Of a DNA stretch of 64,000 bases, positions 13,300 to 27,800 are shown piece by piece. The notes beneath the pieces are model-generated. The model saw only the letters and a program-made list of their open reading frames with translations. It had not been told where the DNA came from and searched no databases. The position numbers and the translations under genes were made by a program. The stretch's first letter is position 1. Every line of letters starts with the position of its first letter. The DNA lies in assembly GCF_027942865.1 (NCBI RefSeq), contig NC_134519.1, forward strand, positions 22,168,248 to 22,232,247, written 5' to 3'. This DNA is from Odontesthes bonariensis. Lineage: Eukaryota > Chordata > Actinopteri > Atheriniformes > Atherinopsidae.

Positions 13300-15440
13300 C
13301 TCATCTTCTTCATAACCCGCAGTGCGGTTTATGCTGCCTGTTTCCTACTAAACGTGTTTCTTGTGCGTGTGCACGTGTGTGACAGGATACCGCGTGTCAG
13401 ATCTATAGTATTTCCCTCCAGACATCTCAGGGGCAAGCGAACAAAAACAATTACTCGTCTGAATTGGTGAAATGTTCATGTGTTGTCATTATTGTAAAAG
13501 ACACGCAGCCAGATGTCAGATTTCAGTGTGACTGTAACACAAGCAGCTGTGTTGAGCTGACGGAAGAGGTGGAGGAGAGCTCGGCACCTTTTGTAAGCTG
13601 CTCTCATTGTTAAGCACTGCAATGGGCAACATGCTATCACATTCATTTATGTAACAGCATCAGCAGAAATACAGCAAACTTATAAAAGCGATGCTTTTGT
13701 GAACAGGAAAACCCTGAAGCCACACAGTTTTTCTAGTATCAACGTTTTGAGTTAATTCATGACATGTAGTTTCTATCGTGGATTTTTCAATCTGATCAGT
13801 GATAAAGTTTGAATGAATGAGTTCAACCTTGTCCAAGCCTTTGGACAGGTTTCTTATTTTTGTTTAAACATTATACAGTGTGACTGCAACTGTGTGGCTC
13901 TCAACAGTTTTTATATTAGCCTTGGGTTTCATGTATTCAGGAATGTTTTTTATAGGGACTAACAGCAATAAACAGGAGAAGACACTTGAGTTTAACATAT
14001 TAAGTTTTACATATTATTCTATTTTATTTTCATTATCATTTCCAAGACATCCGTTCCCTCTTTATAGACTGCCTGTTGGTGTGGTATTGTCAGTTTTAGG
14101 AGCTCTGATATTCTGCATTTCTGTTCCGTAAACGATCTCCATGTCAGAAGGGATGTGATGTTGAACTGTGCTGATTATGTTGTTATTCAGTCATGGGTTA
14201 ACATCCAACTCACTTTTGAAGTCATCAGCTACTCCTCTGCAATTTTGTCTTGAATTAAATTTCATAGAAATGAATTATTTCATTAAACTCATCAACTTTT
14301 GAGATCAGTATGATCTGAACATGATCACACAAATAACATTTCAATTCTCTGCTATAAGGAGTGCAGTGAGACACATGACAAGTATCTCTTCGGTGCAAAT
14401 ATCATGGACTTCAGCAAACACTTAATCCATCACAGATTTTTGTCTTTTGTCTTTGATTATCTTTTTTACTATTTTCCTCAACCGTTATGTTGACAACATA
14501 ACAAACACAGACATTGGCTTCTATAAACACAGGCTCTGAAACTATTTTACTGGACAATGGTGCTTGAAAGTTTGTGAACTCTCAGATCCGTTTCTGCAAC
14601 AACAGGGCTTAAAACGTGATCCGATTTATACATACAAGTAAGTAACAAAGCAAATGGCATTCTGTTGTTGATGAAAAATAAATGATTCTCCAGCCCCAGA
14701 GCAGCAGCAGGCCGTGCAAAAACTGTTGAGGAAGTATTCAAAAGCACAACAGAAAGTCTCCCAAATACCAATCTGATGCAATAAAGTTCATGTAAAATGA
14801 GTGATTTGGGAAATGTGGAAGTACCCGAAGCATTTAATGATGCATTTAATTGTAACAATGTCAGCTTCACTGTTTTTGCTGTCAGCATGAAGTTGTTAGC
14901 AATGTAATGTCTCTGGATGCTGTGCTGCTGGAAGGACTTCTGCTGGTAACTCTGGGAATCTTTTACATCTGATGGAGCTCTGAGCTCTCCAAAGCCCAAT
15001 AAATGCCTGAAAAAAAGCCCTAAATCAAAATGAGTTGAAGGGGAGACATATTAGGATGCAGAGCAGGAACAAAACTGAGAAAAAGACGAAAGAGGGTACA
15101 ACCCTTCATTCCCTTGAACATCACTGAAAGGTCGAGATCACTGGCAGATAAAATGGACAAGCTTGGACCCTTGATAAGGACACAGCAGGGAGATCAGGAA
15201 GAGACATGGCTGTGGGAACAACTCTTAACCCCCCTCTTCTTAGCTTTAAAGGTATTTTGTCAGACAGAAACTGCAGACAAAGAGGTAACAGTGAAGGAGG
15301 AGGATTAAAGTGCTTGTTAACAACAGATGATGTAATCCAGGACATGTCAATGAGCATCTCTCCCTTGCCAATGCTGCATGTGTACTCATCAACGAAGATG
15401 TTGTCAAGCTACAAAAATAACACCCCAACCAACTGATGGC
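13300..15440. other. Intergenic sequence, no gene recognised
   Basis: AT-rich sequence between the Tc1 fossil and the L1/Tx1 fossil. Open frames exist, for example a hydrophobic one at 13880-14131 on the plus strand and a 150-codon one at 14547-14999 on the minus strand. Neither has domain motifs, plausible splice context or family resemblance that I can recognise. Confidence 0.6.
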
Positions 15441-15454
15441 GACCTCTGAAGATT

Positions 15455-16375
15455 TTTTTATTTTTTTATTTTTTAAATGTGTTTATTAATTTTCCTTTTT
15501 CAACATAAACAAACACAAAACTCCAACACAACACTCAAGCAACACACAATGACTCAGTTACACACAATCAGTATCCATATCGATAAAGACAGTAAAAAAG
15601 AAGTACATAAATGGGTAAATAAAAGAAAAGAAGAATGGGTGCACAACAATGTGTCCTGTTATTATGACCTTCCAGAGAATCCCTCTAAAAGAATGGAAGA
15701 TACATTGGGATCCAAGTAATTCAAATAAGGTTTCCAAACCTGATAAAATTGGTTGGAGTTTGAATGTGATACGCAAGTCAGGTATTCCAGAGGCACTAAC
15801 TCAAACAGCACTTTATGCCATCCCTTAACATTTGGTTCCTTATTGCTAATCCACTGCAATAAAATATTCTTCCTCGCTGCAAATGTAAGAATACAAAACA
15901 GTCTGTGATTTATTAACCTTACACCTTTAGCAGGAAGGCCTAATATAACAGACAATGGGTCCATCCCCAGCTTTAATCCCAGAATCTTTTCAATTTCTGT
16001 TAAGACATTAGACCAATATTTCTGCAGCTTATGGCATGACCAAAGAATTGCCAATTTCTGTTTTACATTTAAGACACATTGGAGACAAACTAGGGCTGAA
16101 CTTCTGTCTGCGATCAGGGGATGGATGCATCCTATGCAAAATCTTAATATGTATTGATTTCACACTGTTACAAACTGAGATTAATTTAGCATAGGTCCAT
16201 ACTTTCCCAGTCAACAGCATTGATTGTGACAGACAATTCTCTCCCCCACTTTTCTCTGAGTTCTTGTAAAGCCGTGAATGGAGCAGCGCACATGGCTCCA
16301 TAAAGTAGACTAATAGACATCTTCCTAACTGCTCCAAACAACATTTTCTCCGGTGGAGATATATCAGGGTTATCC
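15455..16375 (-). mobile_element. L1/Tx1-clade LINE 3' fragment
   Basis: The minus strand encodes the C-terminal end of an L1/Tx1-type ORF2 in two overlapping frames. The first piece (about 16330-16030) has LHRMHPSPDRRQKFSPS then MCLKC, the usual cysteine-bearing segment after the RT. The second (about 16054-15690) has WSCHKLQKYWSNV, LGLPAKG and the typical AARKNILLQWI motif. A T-rich tract at about 15452-15474 is the poly(A) tail seen from the plus strand, fixing the 3' end. The 5' part is missing (truncation) and frames are broken. Confidence 0.75.
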
Positions 16376-16439
16376 ATTAAGGTCGTGTTGTGTACTATAA
16401 AATGCCTTATCTGTAAATACTCTGAAGATTTCTAATACA

Positions 16440-16612
16440 CCTTCCTCTCCGCTACACTTCAACTTTCTACATGTTTGTCATTTAATTTGTGTTTAATTTT
16501 GGTGTCTAACCATAGCAAAAGCATATCTTTAAATCAAAATGTATACTCCAGCGATATAATGTCCCTTTGGGAATGAATAAAGTGTTAATGAATTGAACTG
16601 AATAAAAATGAT
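16440..16612 (+). repeat. Possible LINE 3' tail
   Basis: The stretch CTTTGGGAATGAATAAAG followed by TGTTAATGAATTGAACTGAAT resembles the 3' ends of common fish non-LTR elements with TTGAA-type tail repeats. There is no coding part, and the upstream limit is a guess. Confidence 0.35.
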
Positions 16613-17166
16613 TTGACATAACCACAGGATACTTGATACAATAATGTCCAGTAACAAAGCATTTCCAAGAAATATGACATCAATCCAGGAAGGACTTGTT
16701 GGGAACTTGTTTAAGTTCACCTTTGAGTCACAGTATCACATAGAAGAGATCAGATTACTTTACAGCAAAGCAATTCTGTTTTCGGAAGAAGACAGTGTGA
16801 CAGTAATACATTGTCGGTTTTGAGAGTGTTATAGCTCATGTTGAAGGGTAGGGTAGGAGTCCAGAGCTATGAGAGAAATTAATTCAACATTCCAGGAACA
16901 TGGAGCAAATGGTGTCTGAATGTGATAGGATGGGGGTTTGAAAGTACCCTCACCTCCACCCAACTTACCAAATACTGTACTTTGTTTCCTTCTCATGATG
17001 ATAGGGAGCCCACGGGCATCCACCTGTCCTCGTTTAAGACCTGCTGATTGGTTCCCATGACACTGATCTACAACACTCAGCCTGTAAAGGTTCCAGATGA
17101 GCTGCTGAGTACAGTCCTACCAGATAGTTGTAACACAGTGGAAGCTATACACTTACAGTGGATAAG

Positions 17167-18891
17167 ATGTGGATGTTATATTCATCATTTGCCATTTTCT
17201 CTGTCCTACAGGTATTTACATAGATTAGTCAATTTGTTTATTGGGTTTTTAGTTTGTAATTGTCTCTAATTAATTCCCTTTCTTTTTGTTTTTTTAGATA
17301 CAACATGTAATTGTGGCTTCAGGTAAGTGATCTGTTTTGTTTGCTCTTTGCGTCTATCTGCAAAGTTTTCTTTTTTTTAAAAAAAAAAGCATCAACAATG
17401 CATAACATCTTACTGTGTTTGTGGAGTAAACAGATACATTTGAGAAACAGTTGATTCATGCACCAGTTCAAATGAAGCATTTGTGGCTCTCGAGCCAGTA
17501 TAATGAATCTGTATGCCGAGCATTTCGGAAACGCGTGCTTGGGGAGCATTTAATTGAATGAAGACAAAAGTTCATATTGTAGAATATTGTAGCTTGTACA
17601 ATATTTTATTTGGAGCCAAACAAAACTGATGACATGCGCAGTCCTCTCATTGTTCTCGCTGGTCAGTATAAGTTTACACGGATCTATTGATACTTCAGAA
17701 CATTAGAGTATTGCATTTGATGGTCTGAGCATTACGTTTATGATCTGCTCATAATACTTTGCTCCCTACAGAAACCCTTGCGTTGTGTTTGGAGTACCTG
17801 TTGCTCTTTTCGTTCCCTGTCCAAAAACATATCAAATATCTCCTTTCTCTTATTTTAGGATGTGATACACTGTCAGTGACTTCTCCCTCTGAATCTACAA
17901 TGAAAGTGGTCTGGAGCAGCCACCCTGATGCTTCAGTTTATGTTCTGGACTTGAGAGTTGTGAACTCAACGAATATCGCCCCACTGATGCTGATGCAATC
18001 AGCACCCAGCACTCAGAGGCTAATACAGGGCTTAAGACCCGGACATGTTTATCAAGTCACATTGAAGGCCTTTGAGCTTTTGTATGCTCCGTTGTGCAGG
18101 GTTACTGAAATAGCCATGACAGGTAAGAAGACAGATTTTAAAAACCTAACCCGTCACATTACCCAGTGGAATCCATTGGTTGAATAATTCTGATTTCTTC
18201 CTTTCAACATTTCCATAGTTCCTGCTCGATCTGAAATAACGTTTTCCAAAGCTATCTCAAGTACATCTGTAAAGTTTGAGTGGTCCAGCGTGATGGGGGC
18301 GGACAGATACCACTTGTTTGTGGAGGAGATTTTCAGTGTTGCTGCAAAGATTTACAACCGGACCTTCACATCCCTGAGTGGACAAGTGGATGACCTGACT
18401 CCCTCTACAGTTTATGTCTGTTACGTTTACTCCTCCAATAGTGCAGGAAGCGGCGCCAAAAGTAACATAAGGACAGTCGTGACTTGTAAGTGCACATGCA
18501 GTAAAATGCTTTTTTGCTAAAAAAATTTTTACAAGTTTTTTCTTTTTTTTAGAAACCTCCTGGCATATATGCATGCAAGCACAGTGGTTTTTAGATGGTT
18601 AACACTAATATTCTCTGCCCAAAGTGGTGCAGCCACCAACTGGTGTGACTCTTGAAGTAACTGACAAGAGCACAGCCCGAGTGACATGGAACCCCGTCAA
18701 CAAAATCCTGCTTTACCAAGTGACTGTGAGTGACGACAACCCTGAAAATACCCCAGTCATCAGGAACACCACAGCCACATTTATGGATATTGGTAATCTG
18801 GAGCCCTGCTCCACATACACGGTGGGAGTATCATCAGTCAATGTCTTCTTGGTGCCCGGAGAGGCCTCTAACATTACACACACCACCTCTC
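17167..18891 (+). other. Giant gene exons 1-5: signal peptide and Cys-poor FN3 domains
   Basis: Exons: 17167-17211, 17298-17322, 17859-18122, 18219-18485, 18625-18891. Exon 1 encodes MWMLYSSFAIFSVLQ, a short signal peptide ending in phase 0. Exon 2 (IQHVIVAS) moves to phase 1, exactly as the mini-exon of fndc7 does. The ATG follows a CACTTACAG acceptor-like site, so an upstream noncoding exon is likely. Domains 1-3 lack the paired cysteines of the later array, as in fndc7 domains 1-3. Exon 5 has a single cysteine (LEPCSTY). Start choice is inferred from signal peptide and phase. Confidence 0.7.
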
Positions 18892-21800
18892 GTGAGTATC
18901 TGAGTATAATATCGCTTTGTCTGGTCAATTTTTTGATTGGGGCCCCTCAAAACTCACAAATCCAAAATCTTTCACTGCATTAAAAGAGTATTCAAAGAAA
19001 GATTTGATAAAACACACAAATTCAGTGAGTATTGTACTTGTGTGTGAAATTTGAGGCAGTTCAGATTCAATTTTTCACATCATTCTCTACTTCTGCTCTA
19101 ACTTTTTAGTTCATTACACTCATTATACTCATCTGACGCAAGTTACTTTTTATATAAAACATACAAAAAAACTGACATCATAGAATATTTTGTCAAAAAT
19201 TGAACCATCCAACAGTTTGCAGTCCAGCTGGAACAGTATTTTTTGATAAACATCCATAGCAACCATAATGTTATTTCCTGGTATTTCTAAAAACAGACTA
19301 AACAAAATCACAAACAATTTATGGAGGAAATAACTGGTAGATTAAAACAAAATAAGCAGTAATTATCAGTTGCAGCTGGATACAATTTCAGACCCTGGTT
19401 GTGGCACACAGCTGTTTACTCCCAAAGCCTGATTAGGATGTTCTTTCAATGGTGACTTCCAAGTTATGAAAATGGAGTGGAGGAACAAGAAATGATTCAA
19501 AATTAAGAAGCTGAGATCCATTTTGACTTATCATTTCTGATTATTAGATTTTTTTTTACAACATTTGATTGACAATATATTAGTTGACTACTAATTTATT
19601 TATCAATTAATAGCACTGATATGTTTACTCTACTGTGATAACAGAATATTTACATATTTTTACTAACAGAAGTTAATGAGGGACTTTCCTCTGTGACTGA
19701 GTATTGAGTGAGTGTGGTATTAGTACTTTTACTTAAGTAAAAGATGTGAATGGTTTCTACAACACTGGAGAAGGTAGTGGTGAGAATTCTCATAAATTGC
19801 CACCTTAAGAGAAACCAGCGGTCAGTTACAGATGAATAAGTGTACAGCAAACCATCTACACATGCTTGGGGTCTATCTGATGCTGCCGTTGATCTCTTCA
19901 AGATAAACTCTTAATGAACTTCGACTGTAAAAGAACTGTATTATTTTACCTGTGTATGTTTTACCTAAAAGTCATTAAAAAAAAGTATTCTCATTAAACA
20001 GAAAAATAGTCACACTGGATCATACTGATAAATGAACGTTGATGATGTCATGTGATTTGTTGACAACTGGACAATTATTTTGTGTCATTGTAAAACCCTT
20101 TTTAAATTTCGCCAACTTTTTTCCTCAGCTATTAAGGCTGGAACAACAATCTCTGTGGACTACAGCTGCTCCAATGGCATGGTGACAGTAACATGGGATT
20201 TGGTGTTCGGGGCCAACCTATACAGGGCCACAGCTGTCGATGGCACCGGTGCCTCCCTTAACTGTACATCGGCCTCCACCAGCTGCCAGATCTCCATGCT
20301 AAAATGTGGTGAGAAGTACCGGGTCTACGTCACGGTTGTGTCTGACGACTGTGAGAGCACCTCCAACACCTCCACCTTGTTTGAGACAGGTAAGGGAAGC
20401 ACCTGTACATGTGAAGGTTAACGTGGATTGAACCTGCTTGCCTTTCCCATTTTCTACTGCTCGTTTTACCGCTCATATTGTACATGCAGGCACACACCTT
20501 CTCCTTTTTTTTGTCTCACAAAAACACATACACTTCTGGGCATACTCTAAGTTTACCGTAAGTGTTTCCCATGGGAAGCTGGTTACGGTCTTCTCATGGT
20601 GTCCAATACTCATTTCTCTTGTTGAGCAGCATAACACACCCCCTGATTAGCCAAAGAAACCAGCCATCCAACACCAGCTTCCTTAAAGCCCTGCACTTTA
20701 GATCTTTTGAAGACAGGGAGTTATCTTAAAGGTCAGATATATTATTAGTCTGAAAAAAGTTAAAAGGTAAAGTAAGCTTGCCAGGGGTGTTGATCTGATA
20801 CCATGCATACAAACCCTGCACAAAGGCTTGTCTGCTCTGATGAAGTCATGAATGTCACACAAATTTAAATAAAAAAGCGCAGACACTCCACTATTCCACC
20901 GTGTTTTTTTCTCCCCTCTCAAACAAATTTTTAACATATTCCATATTCCAACCATTGCATTTCCTCCACGGTAACTTTGCTTTAATGTCTATCTCTCCAT
21001 CTCATCCCCTTCAGTTCCCTGTGCTCCAGCTCACCCTCAGACCTCACATGACTGCTCCTCCAACGTGATCATCTTCAACTGGCAGCCCACCAACAACACC
21101 AACTACTACGTAGCCACGGCTGTGGACAAGACCGGCACTGTGACTGAGTGCAGGACAACAGACACCACGTGTTTCTTCACTAACACTGGCTGTGGTCAGT
21201 TCTACACGTACAGAGTGTACGCCGTGAGCTCCGAGTGTAACAGCAGAGTCAGTGAACCCGAGTTTGTCCGGACCTGTGAGTAGGAATTGACTCGTTTGGC
21301 ACAATTAAACTATAAAAAGGATTTTTCAGAAGGGTAGTTTCTGTGATGTTCTATTTATCTGACAATGAATTTATCTTATGTAATTAATTGTACTGCGTTC
21401 ATTGTCCCTAAACTGTTTTAACTAATCAAAGAGCCACGTTGAGTGACATGTTCCTTCATGGTCCATCTTCCTCCTGCAGCTCCTTGCAAACCAACAAACA
21501 TAAAGACTGCAGCAGAGTGTCAGTCTGACATGCTCATCACAACCTGGGACTCTTCTGAAGGAGCTCTTTCATACACTGTAGAAGCTAAGGGGAACAATGG
21601 AGAAACCTACAACTGCTCCTCCCCGACAAACAGCTGTGCAATTAGCGGTGTGCCATGTGGTGAACATCTCAGTGTGTGGATTGTCGCCTCTAACGACAAC
21701 TGCTCCACTGGCAATGTGCTGGGAGAAGCTGCCCAAACTGGTATGTGCCAAGAAAACTGTGACATTGCTGTCCTAGAGACCTGGTATCACACTCTTTTTT

Positions 21801-24800
21801 TTATTCTGATACACAATGTTTTCCCCCCTATCTGCAGTTCCCTGTACACCCACCAATGTCTCAGCGTCAGCAGAGTGCAGCCAAGATTCTGCAAAGATTA
21901 ACTGGGCAACCAGTCATGGGGCTATATTCTACATTGCTGTTATCGAAGCTGCAAATGGAAATCCATACAGCTGCCATACACTGGGTACAAGCTGTTTGAT
22001 TGAAGGCTTGAGATGTGGACAGAACTACACTGCCAGTGTTATTGGCTCTAATTTACTGTGCAACAGCACTGAAAGTCAGAAGGTTGCGTTTTTGACAGGT
22101 AGGTGATTGTGTTAGAGGGAAAAAAGCAGGATTAAAAACTGGTTATTCATTTAGGGGGAAAAAAATCCAGAGAGTCACTATAAACTGATTCCTTTGCTTC
22201 TGCTCCAGCACCTTGCCCTCCAACCAACATCGAGGCATTCAGAGACTGCGACGCCAATCATGCTCTGGTAGTCTGGCAGAACCATCAGACATCAGGCCTA
22301 TATACAGCGAGAATAGAGGATCAGAGCGGGGCTCAGCTCAACTGCACCAGCAACACAGTCAACAACTGTAAAATCACCTCTCTGCCTTGTGGACAGAACT
22401 ACACTGTCACTGTCACCTACAGCGACGGAAACTGTCAGTCCATCTCAACACCTACTAGCATGGACTCAGGTAACACAGCTGTTAGTTATTTTGGTTTTTT
22501 AAAACTCTTACAAAATGTTTCCTGTGCAGTTTCTCACCAAAGCACCATCAGCAACCAAGAACTGATCCTTGCAAAAAACTACAATTAGAGTTCAAAGCAA
22601 AAACAATTAACCAACTCAGCTGAGTCATTTATAAAATACATAACATACAAAATCAATCATCAAAGACATATGATGACATCTACTTTCTTGTTTCAGTGCC
22701 CTGTGGTCCTGAGGATGTGAAGGCCAGTGTGAGCTGCAGCACTGAAGAGTTATCCCTCACCTGGAACATCTCCATCCCTGCAGAGAACTACACCGCCATC
22801 ATCTCCAGAGGAATGGGTCACCCTCTATACTGTAACTCCAAAGAGACCCAGTGCACCATGGGAGGGTTGCTGTGTGGAAGCTCTTATACGGTGACTGTTT
22901 TCTCTGTCACGGGGACGTGCTTCAGCATGCCGAGTACAGAGGTCACGGTGCAAACATGTGAGAACGGCACAAACAGGGCTGCAGATACAGAGGTGGAACT
23001 TAATTAAACACATCCTCACATGTCTGCTTCATTTGTGTTTTCCTTCAGTGCCGTGTCCTCCCACCAACGTCACAGCTGTGCACACATGTGCTCCACATCT
23101 TGTTCCTGTGTCGTGGGCCGCCTCTAGCAATGCCAGACGCTACACTGCTGTAGCTGTGAGCAGCGAAGGTCACAGGTCTGAGTGTAAAACCAACGAGACG
23201 TCGTGCAGCCTTCCTGAGCTGCAGTGTGGGGAAGTTTATACCATCAGCGTTTCAGCTGCTGATGGCAACTGTACAGGTCAACCGAGCAACTCACTCTCCC
23301 TGAATACAGGTAAGACGACACTGACCAACACCCAACAAATGACTTGGTTAAGATATTTCTATTGAAAGGACTTCACAGAGTTCTTCAAAAAGGATTTTTG
23401 AAAATGACTGATGTTATATCTGATTCCCTCTCCAGAGCCATGCGCCCCCTCTAATGTGAGCAGTCAGGTGTTCTGCAGCGCCGGAGCTGCTCAGGTGTTC
23501 TGGGCCTACAGTGCCAACGCAGTGAGCTATGATGTGAAAGCCACCAGCGACAATCAGACCCTCACCTGCAGCAGCTCCACCTCCAACTGCACGCTGAATG
23601 GCCTGGTCTGCGGTCAAGCGTATGACATTTTCGTGTCCGGCACCGACGGCACCTGTGTCAGCAACCACAGCATCCCCTTCAGGCAAGACCAAGGTACTGA
23701 AAGAAAGAGGTTATTCCGTGTGCTTGAAAAAGCTGTACTTGAATTAAAGGGGAACTCCGGGGCATTTGAAGCGTGTTTCCATTGCTAGAGGTTGTCAAAT
23801 ACTGATACTAGGACACAGAGAGGTCCAGATCTGCGCTCCCTGTGTGAAGATTGCTCTGTCCGCACAGCATGTCATGCGAGGCTAATACGCGGTGGCTAAG
23901 GGGCAAGCGCTAACCCTTCCACGTAAAACAACAACTTGCACACTGCAGAAACGTCACACCACTTTATAAACCATCCGACAATAAAGTCACAAGCCTTACC
24001 ATCAAAACCATATGCATGGTTCTCACATTACTGGCATGGGGACGTTACAAAACAACTTTATAAACAGCATGTAACTCACCGGCTGGTTGTAGGCTCGCGC
24101 ATGTGAAAGCCCAAAAGAGTCGATGGATGATAATCCCATATACAAAACAATTATTTTCTCTAGAAAAACTGCGTTCAAGTATTTAAAACATTACAAGAAT
24201 ATTACTGGGCATGTATTGTTGTAATGTTTTAAATACTTGAACGCAGTTTTTCTAGAGAAGATAATTGTTTTGTATATGGGATTAATCTCCATCGACTCTT
24301 TTGGGCTTTCACATGCGCGAGCCTACAACCAGCCGGTGAGTTACATGCTGTTTATAAAGTTGTTTTGTAACGTCCCCATGCCAGTAATGTGAGAACCATG
24401 CATATGGTTTTGATGGTAAGGCTTGTGACTTTATTGTCGGATGGTTTATAAAGTGGTGTGACGTTTCTGCAGTGTGCAAGTTGTTGTTTTACGTGGAAGG
24501 GTTAGCGCTTGCCCCTTAGCCACCGCGTATTAGCCTCGCATGACATGCTGTGCGGACAGAGCAATCTTCACACAGGGAGCGCAGATCTGGACCTCTCTGT
24601 GTCCTAGTATCAGTATTTGACAACCTCTAGCAATGGAAACACGCTTCAAATGCCCCGGAGTTCCGCTTTAAGTTTGTAGCCTTGATTCTCATTACAGTCC
24701 CACCTATATGTTTTCAGATATTTAACCCTACTTTCCTGAATGATATTGTAGAATTTAGCTATTTATTCAGACGTGATAGAAGTCTTATCTGTCTCAACGC

Positions 24801-27800
24801 CTTTTCGACTCATTCCACAACGTTCTGTCCCTGTTAGTACCGTGTGCTCCAGGGAACGTCTCTACACACTTACAATGTGGCACAGATGACTTGACGGTCG
24901 GCTGGATCTCTTCTGCTCTGCCCCTCAACTACAGTGTCATTGCTGTGCCGCTGAATGGCAATATCAGTTCAGTCACCTGCCATACTGATCATGCCAGCTG
25001 TATTCTCAGTGGCCTTCAGTGTGGACAGACTTATAATGTCTCAGTTAAAGCCTCCTCTGGCAGCTGCAGTGGACCATATAGCCCCTCACAGACCGTTCAC
25101 ACAGGTAGTGAGAATGTTTATTGTACAAGTATGATGATGTCTATGAGATGTATCTTGTCAAGTGATTCTATTCTCTATGTTGTGATATTTCTTACCAGCA
25201 CCGTGCTCCCCTCAGAGCTTAACTGCAGTGAGAGACTGTGATACAAACTCTATCCTGGCCTCTTGGGATGCTTCTCCTGGTACCTCCACCTACGCAGCGA
25301 CAGTGACGGGGCCCAATGGCTTCTCTGAAACCTGCTCCACATCAAATCTTACATGCTCTTTCTCAGGCCTGCAGTGTGCCACTCAGTACAACATTTCAGT
25401 AACATTACAGGAAAGCCTCTGCATCAGCGCTCCCATTCAAACTGTTATGCAGACAGGTGGTGATTCATTTTCCATTTTCCATTCTGTTGATCTGAAATTC
25501 AAATGTTCCTGTTTTAGAACACATAACGAGACAGCTATCCTCAATCTGCAGGGCCATGTAACCCGCTAAATCTGACCAGCATCCTCCAGTGTGCCTCAGA
25601 CACGGCCACATTGTCGTGGGCTGCGGCTGCCGGGGCCGTGGCCTACACTGTGTTCGCTCAGGAGGACGGCTCTCATCATTACACTTCCTGTTGGAGTAAT
25701 ACGACTTCCTGCCAGCTGAAACAACTGCAGTGTGGAAAAATTTACAACATGACAATAATGGCTGAGGATGACACCTGTAACAGCACTGGAGCAACCCAAG
25801 GAGTCCTGATGACAGGTAGAAGACTCGAACAGAGGACAAACCGAGCAGACATCCAGAATCAGTCCACAGCAGTACTGATCCTCGCTTCTTTGTGTCTCCC
25901 TCTCAGCTCCATGTTCTCCTTCAGTTCAGAGCAGCACTCTGATCTGTGGCAACAGCTCCTCACTTCTGTCCTGGACGCCAATGGCTGATGCAACAGGTTA
26001 TGTAGTTAATGCGACAGCTGCAAATGGGCACAGCGTTTCGTGCAGCTCGATCACGGCTTCGTGTAGCCTGACAGATCTGCGGTGTGGTGAGACCTATGTG
26101 GCCACAGTCACCGCTCGAGGGAGCCAGTGTGATAGTGCACCTGGACCCAGCACCAACATCACCACAGGTGGGTGTTTGTGATTAGAGTGTGACTAACCTA
26201 CGCAACCTACAGCTTAACAAAAAAACTGTTAATATATTGTATCTTTTTTCTTGCTTTCAGCGCCCTGTGCTCCATCTGTCAGAACTAAAGAGTATACCTG
26301 CAGTACCAACACAGCACTGCTTAGTTGGTCAGACCCTGTGGGTCGCCTCACCTTCCTTGCCAAGGTAGTAGGAGAGGGATATCAAGACAGCTGCCACACT
26401 ACAAATACCACTTGTTTGTTCCAAAATCTTCCCTGTGGCTTGGATTTAAATGTAACTGTCCAAGCTCAAGGGGCAGAGTGCAACAGTAGCCTCAGTGTCA
26501 GTGAATCCCTTCAAACAGGTAAAAACAAAAACAGGATGGATGATAACACAAAACCATTTTCTGATTTAAACATGATCAATATAATGACTGGGTTTTTTTC
26601 TCAAATATTGAACTGTTCCCATAAGACTGAATTACTGACACTCACAAGATTTCATATAATACCTTGTGTATGTTTGTAACTCTATTGTCATCCATCTTTT
26701 TTTCCCCTCCCCAGTCCCGTGTGCCCCAGAGAATGTCAGCACCACCTTGCAGTGCTCCAATCACTCAGCCCATGTAATGTGGGTGGGAAGCCCCAGTGCA
26801 ATTGGATACAATGTAACGGTGACAGGCCAGGATGGACACACACACCACTGTCACACCAACTCAACCAGTTGCCAAGTCCCTGATGTCCACTGTGGTGAAA
26901 TGTACAGCGTCACAGCCACACCGTACTCCCAGACATGCGCAGGAACCCCAAGTGCAGCTCACAGCTTCAGAGCAGGTGGAGAAAGGCTTGGGGATACATT
27001 TCCTTGTTCCACCTGCAGCTCAGCTCAGAGTGGCAGTGTTAAACATCTTTCTTTCCTTCTCAGGTCTTTGTGCTCCCACTAACATCACTGTGTCTCCAGT
27101 CTGTGAGGACAGTGCCGTCTCTTGGTCTCATGTGACAGGGGCTGAAATGTACATTGCAACAGCAACTGCAGATGATGGACACACTCATAGTTGCAGCTCA
27201 AACGTTTCTAACTCATGCAATTTCACTGACCTCCACTGTGGGGAAACCTACGCTGCCACAGTTGTTACAGTGGACGGGGGCTGCTGGAGCGAGCCGAGCT
27301 CAGCGGTGCAACTGAGGGCAGGTGAGAGAAAACTGTAGTGAGCAGATTTTGGGTCTTTGGATGGATTTAATCACAAGATACTGAAAGAAAGAAGTAAATA
27401 ATAAAACACCTTTGAACTTCTTTATTTCCTGTGTTATTCTAGCTCTGTGTCCCCCAGTTAACTTGACTGGTCATGTCAGCTGTGACACTAACATGCTGAC
27501 TCTCACATGGAGTCCAGTCACAGGAGCTGCTTACCTTTTACAGTGGGAAAGGATAGGTGGCACCCACCCTGCTTCACAGTACAAAACCTCCAACACCTCA
27601 CACACTTTGTCTAGCCTGCTGTGTGGAGAAAGATATGCTTTCCGCATTGCAGCTCAGGAGGGAAACTGCAGCAGCAGCCACAGTCTGCCCATAGAATTGA
27701 GTACAGGTAAGATGTGTTTCTATAGCAACAGCCAATAGAGTTGTACCCGCTGCAGAAGAGTAAAACCAATGAAAATGTTGCTTTTCCTCTCAGCTCCTTG

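Noticed and set aside
13880-14131. Hydrophobic open frame between the two fndc7 genes
   Set aside because: Short, AT-rich, no signal for splicing or homology, and no neighbours to support it.
14547-14999. 150-codon minus-strand frame
   Set aside because: No recognisable domain or family and no exon context; probably chance.
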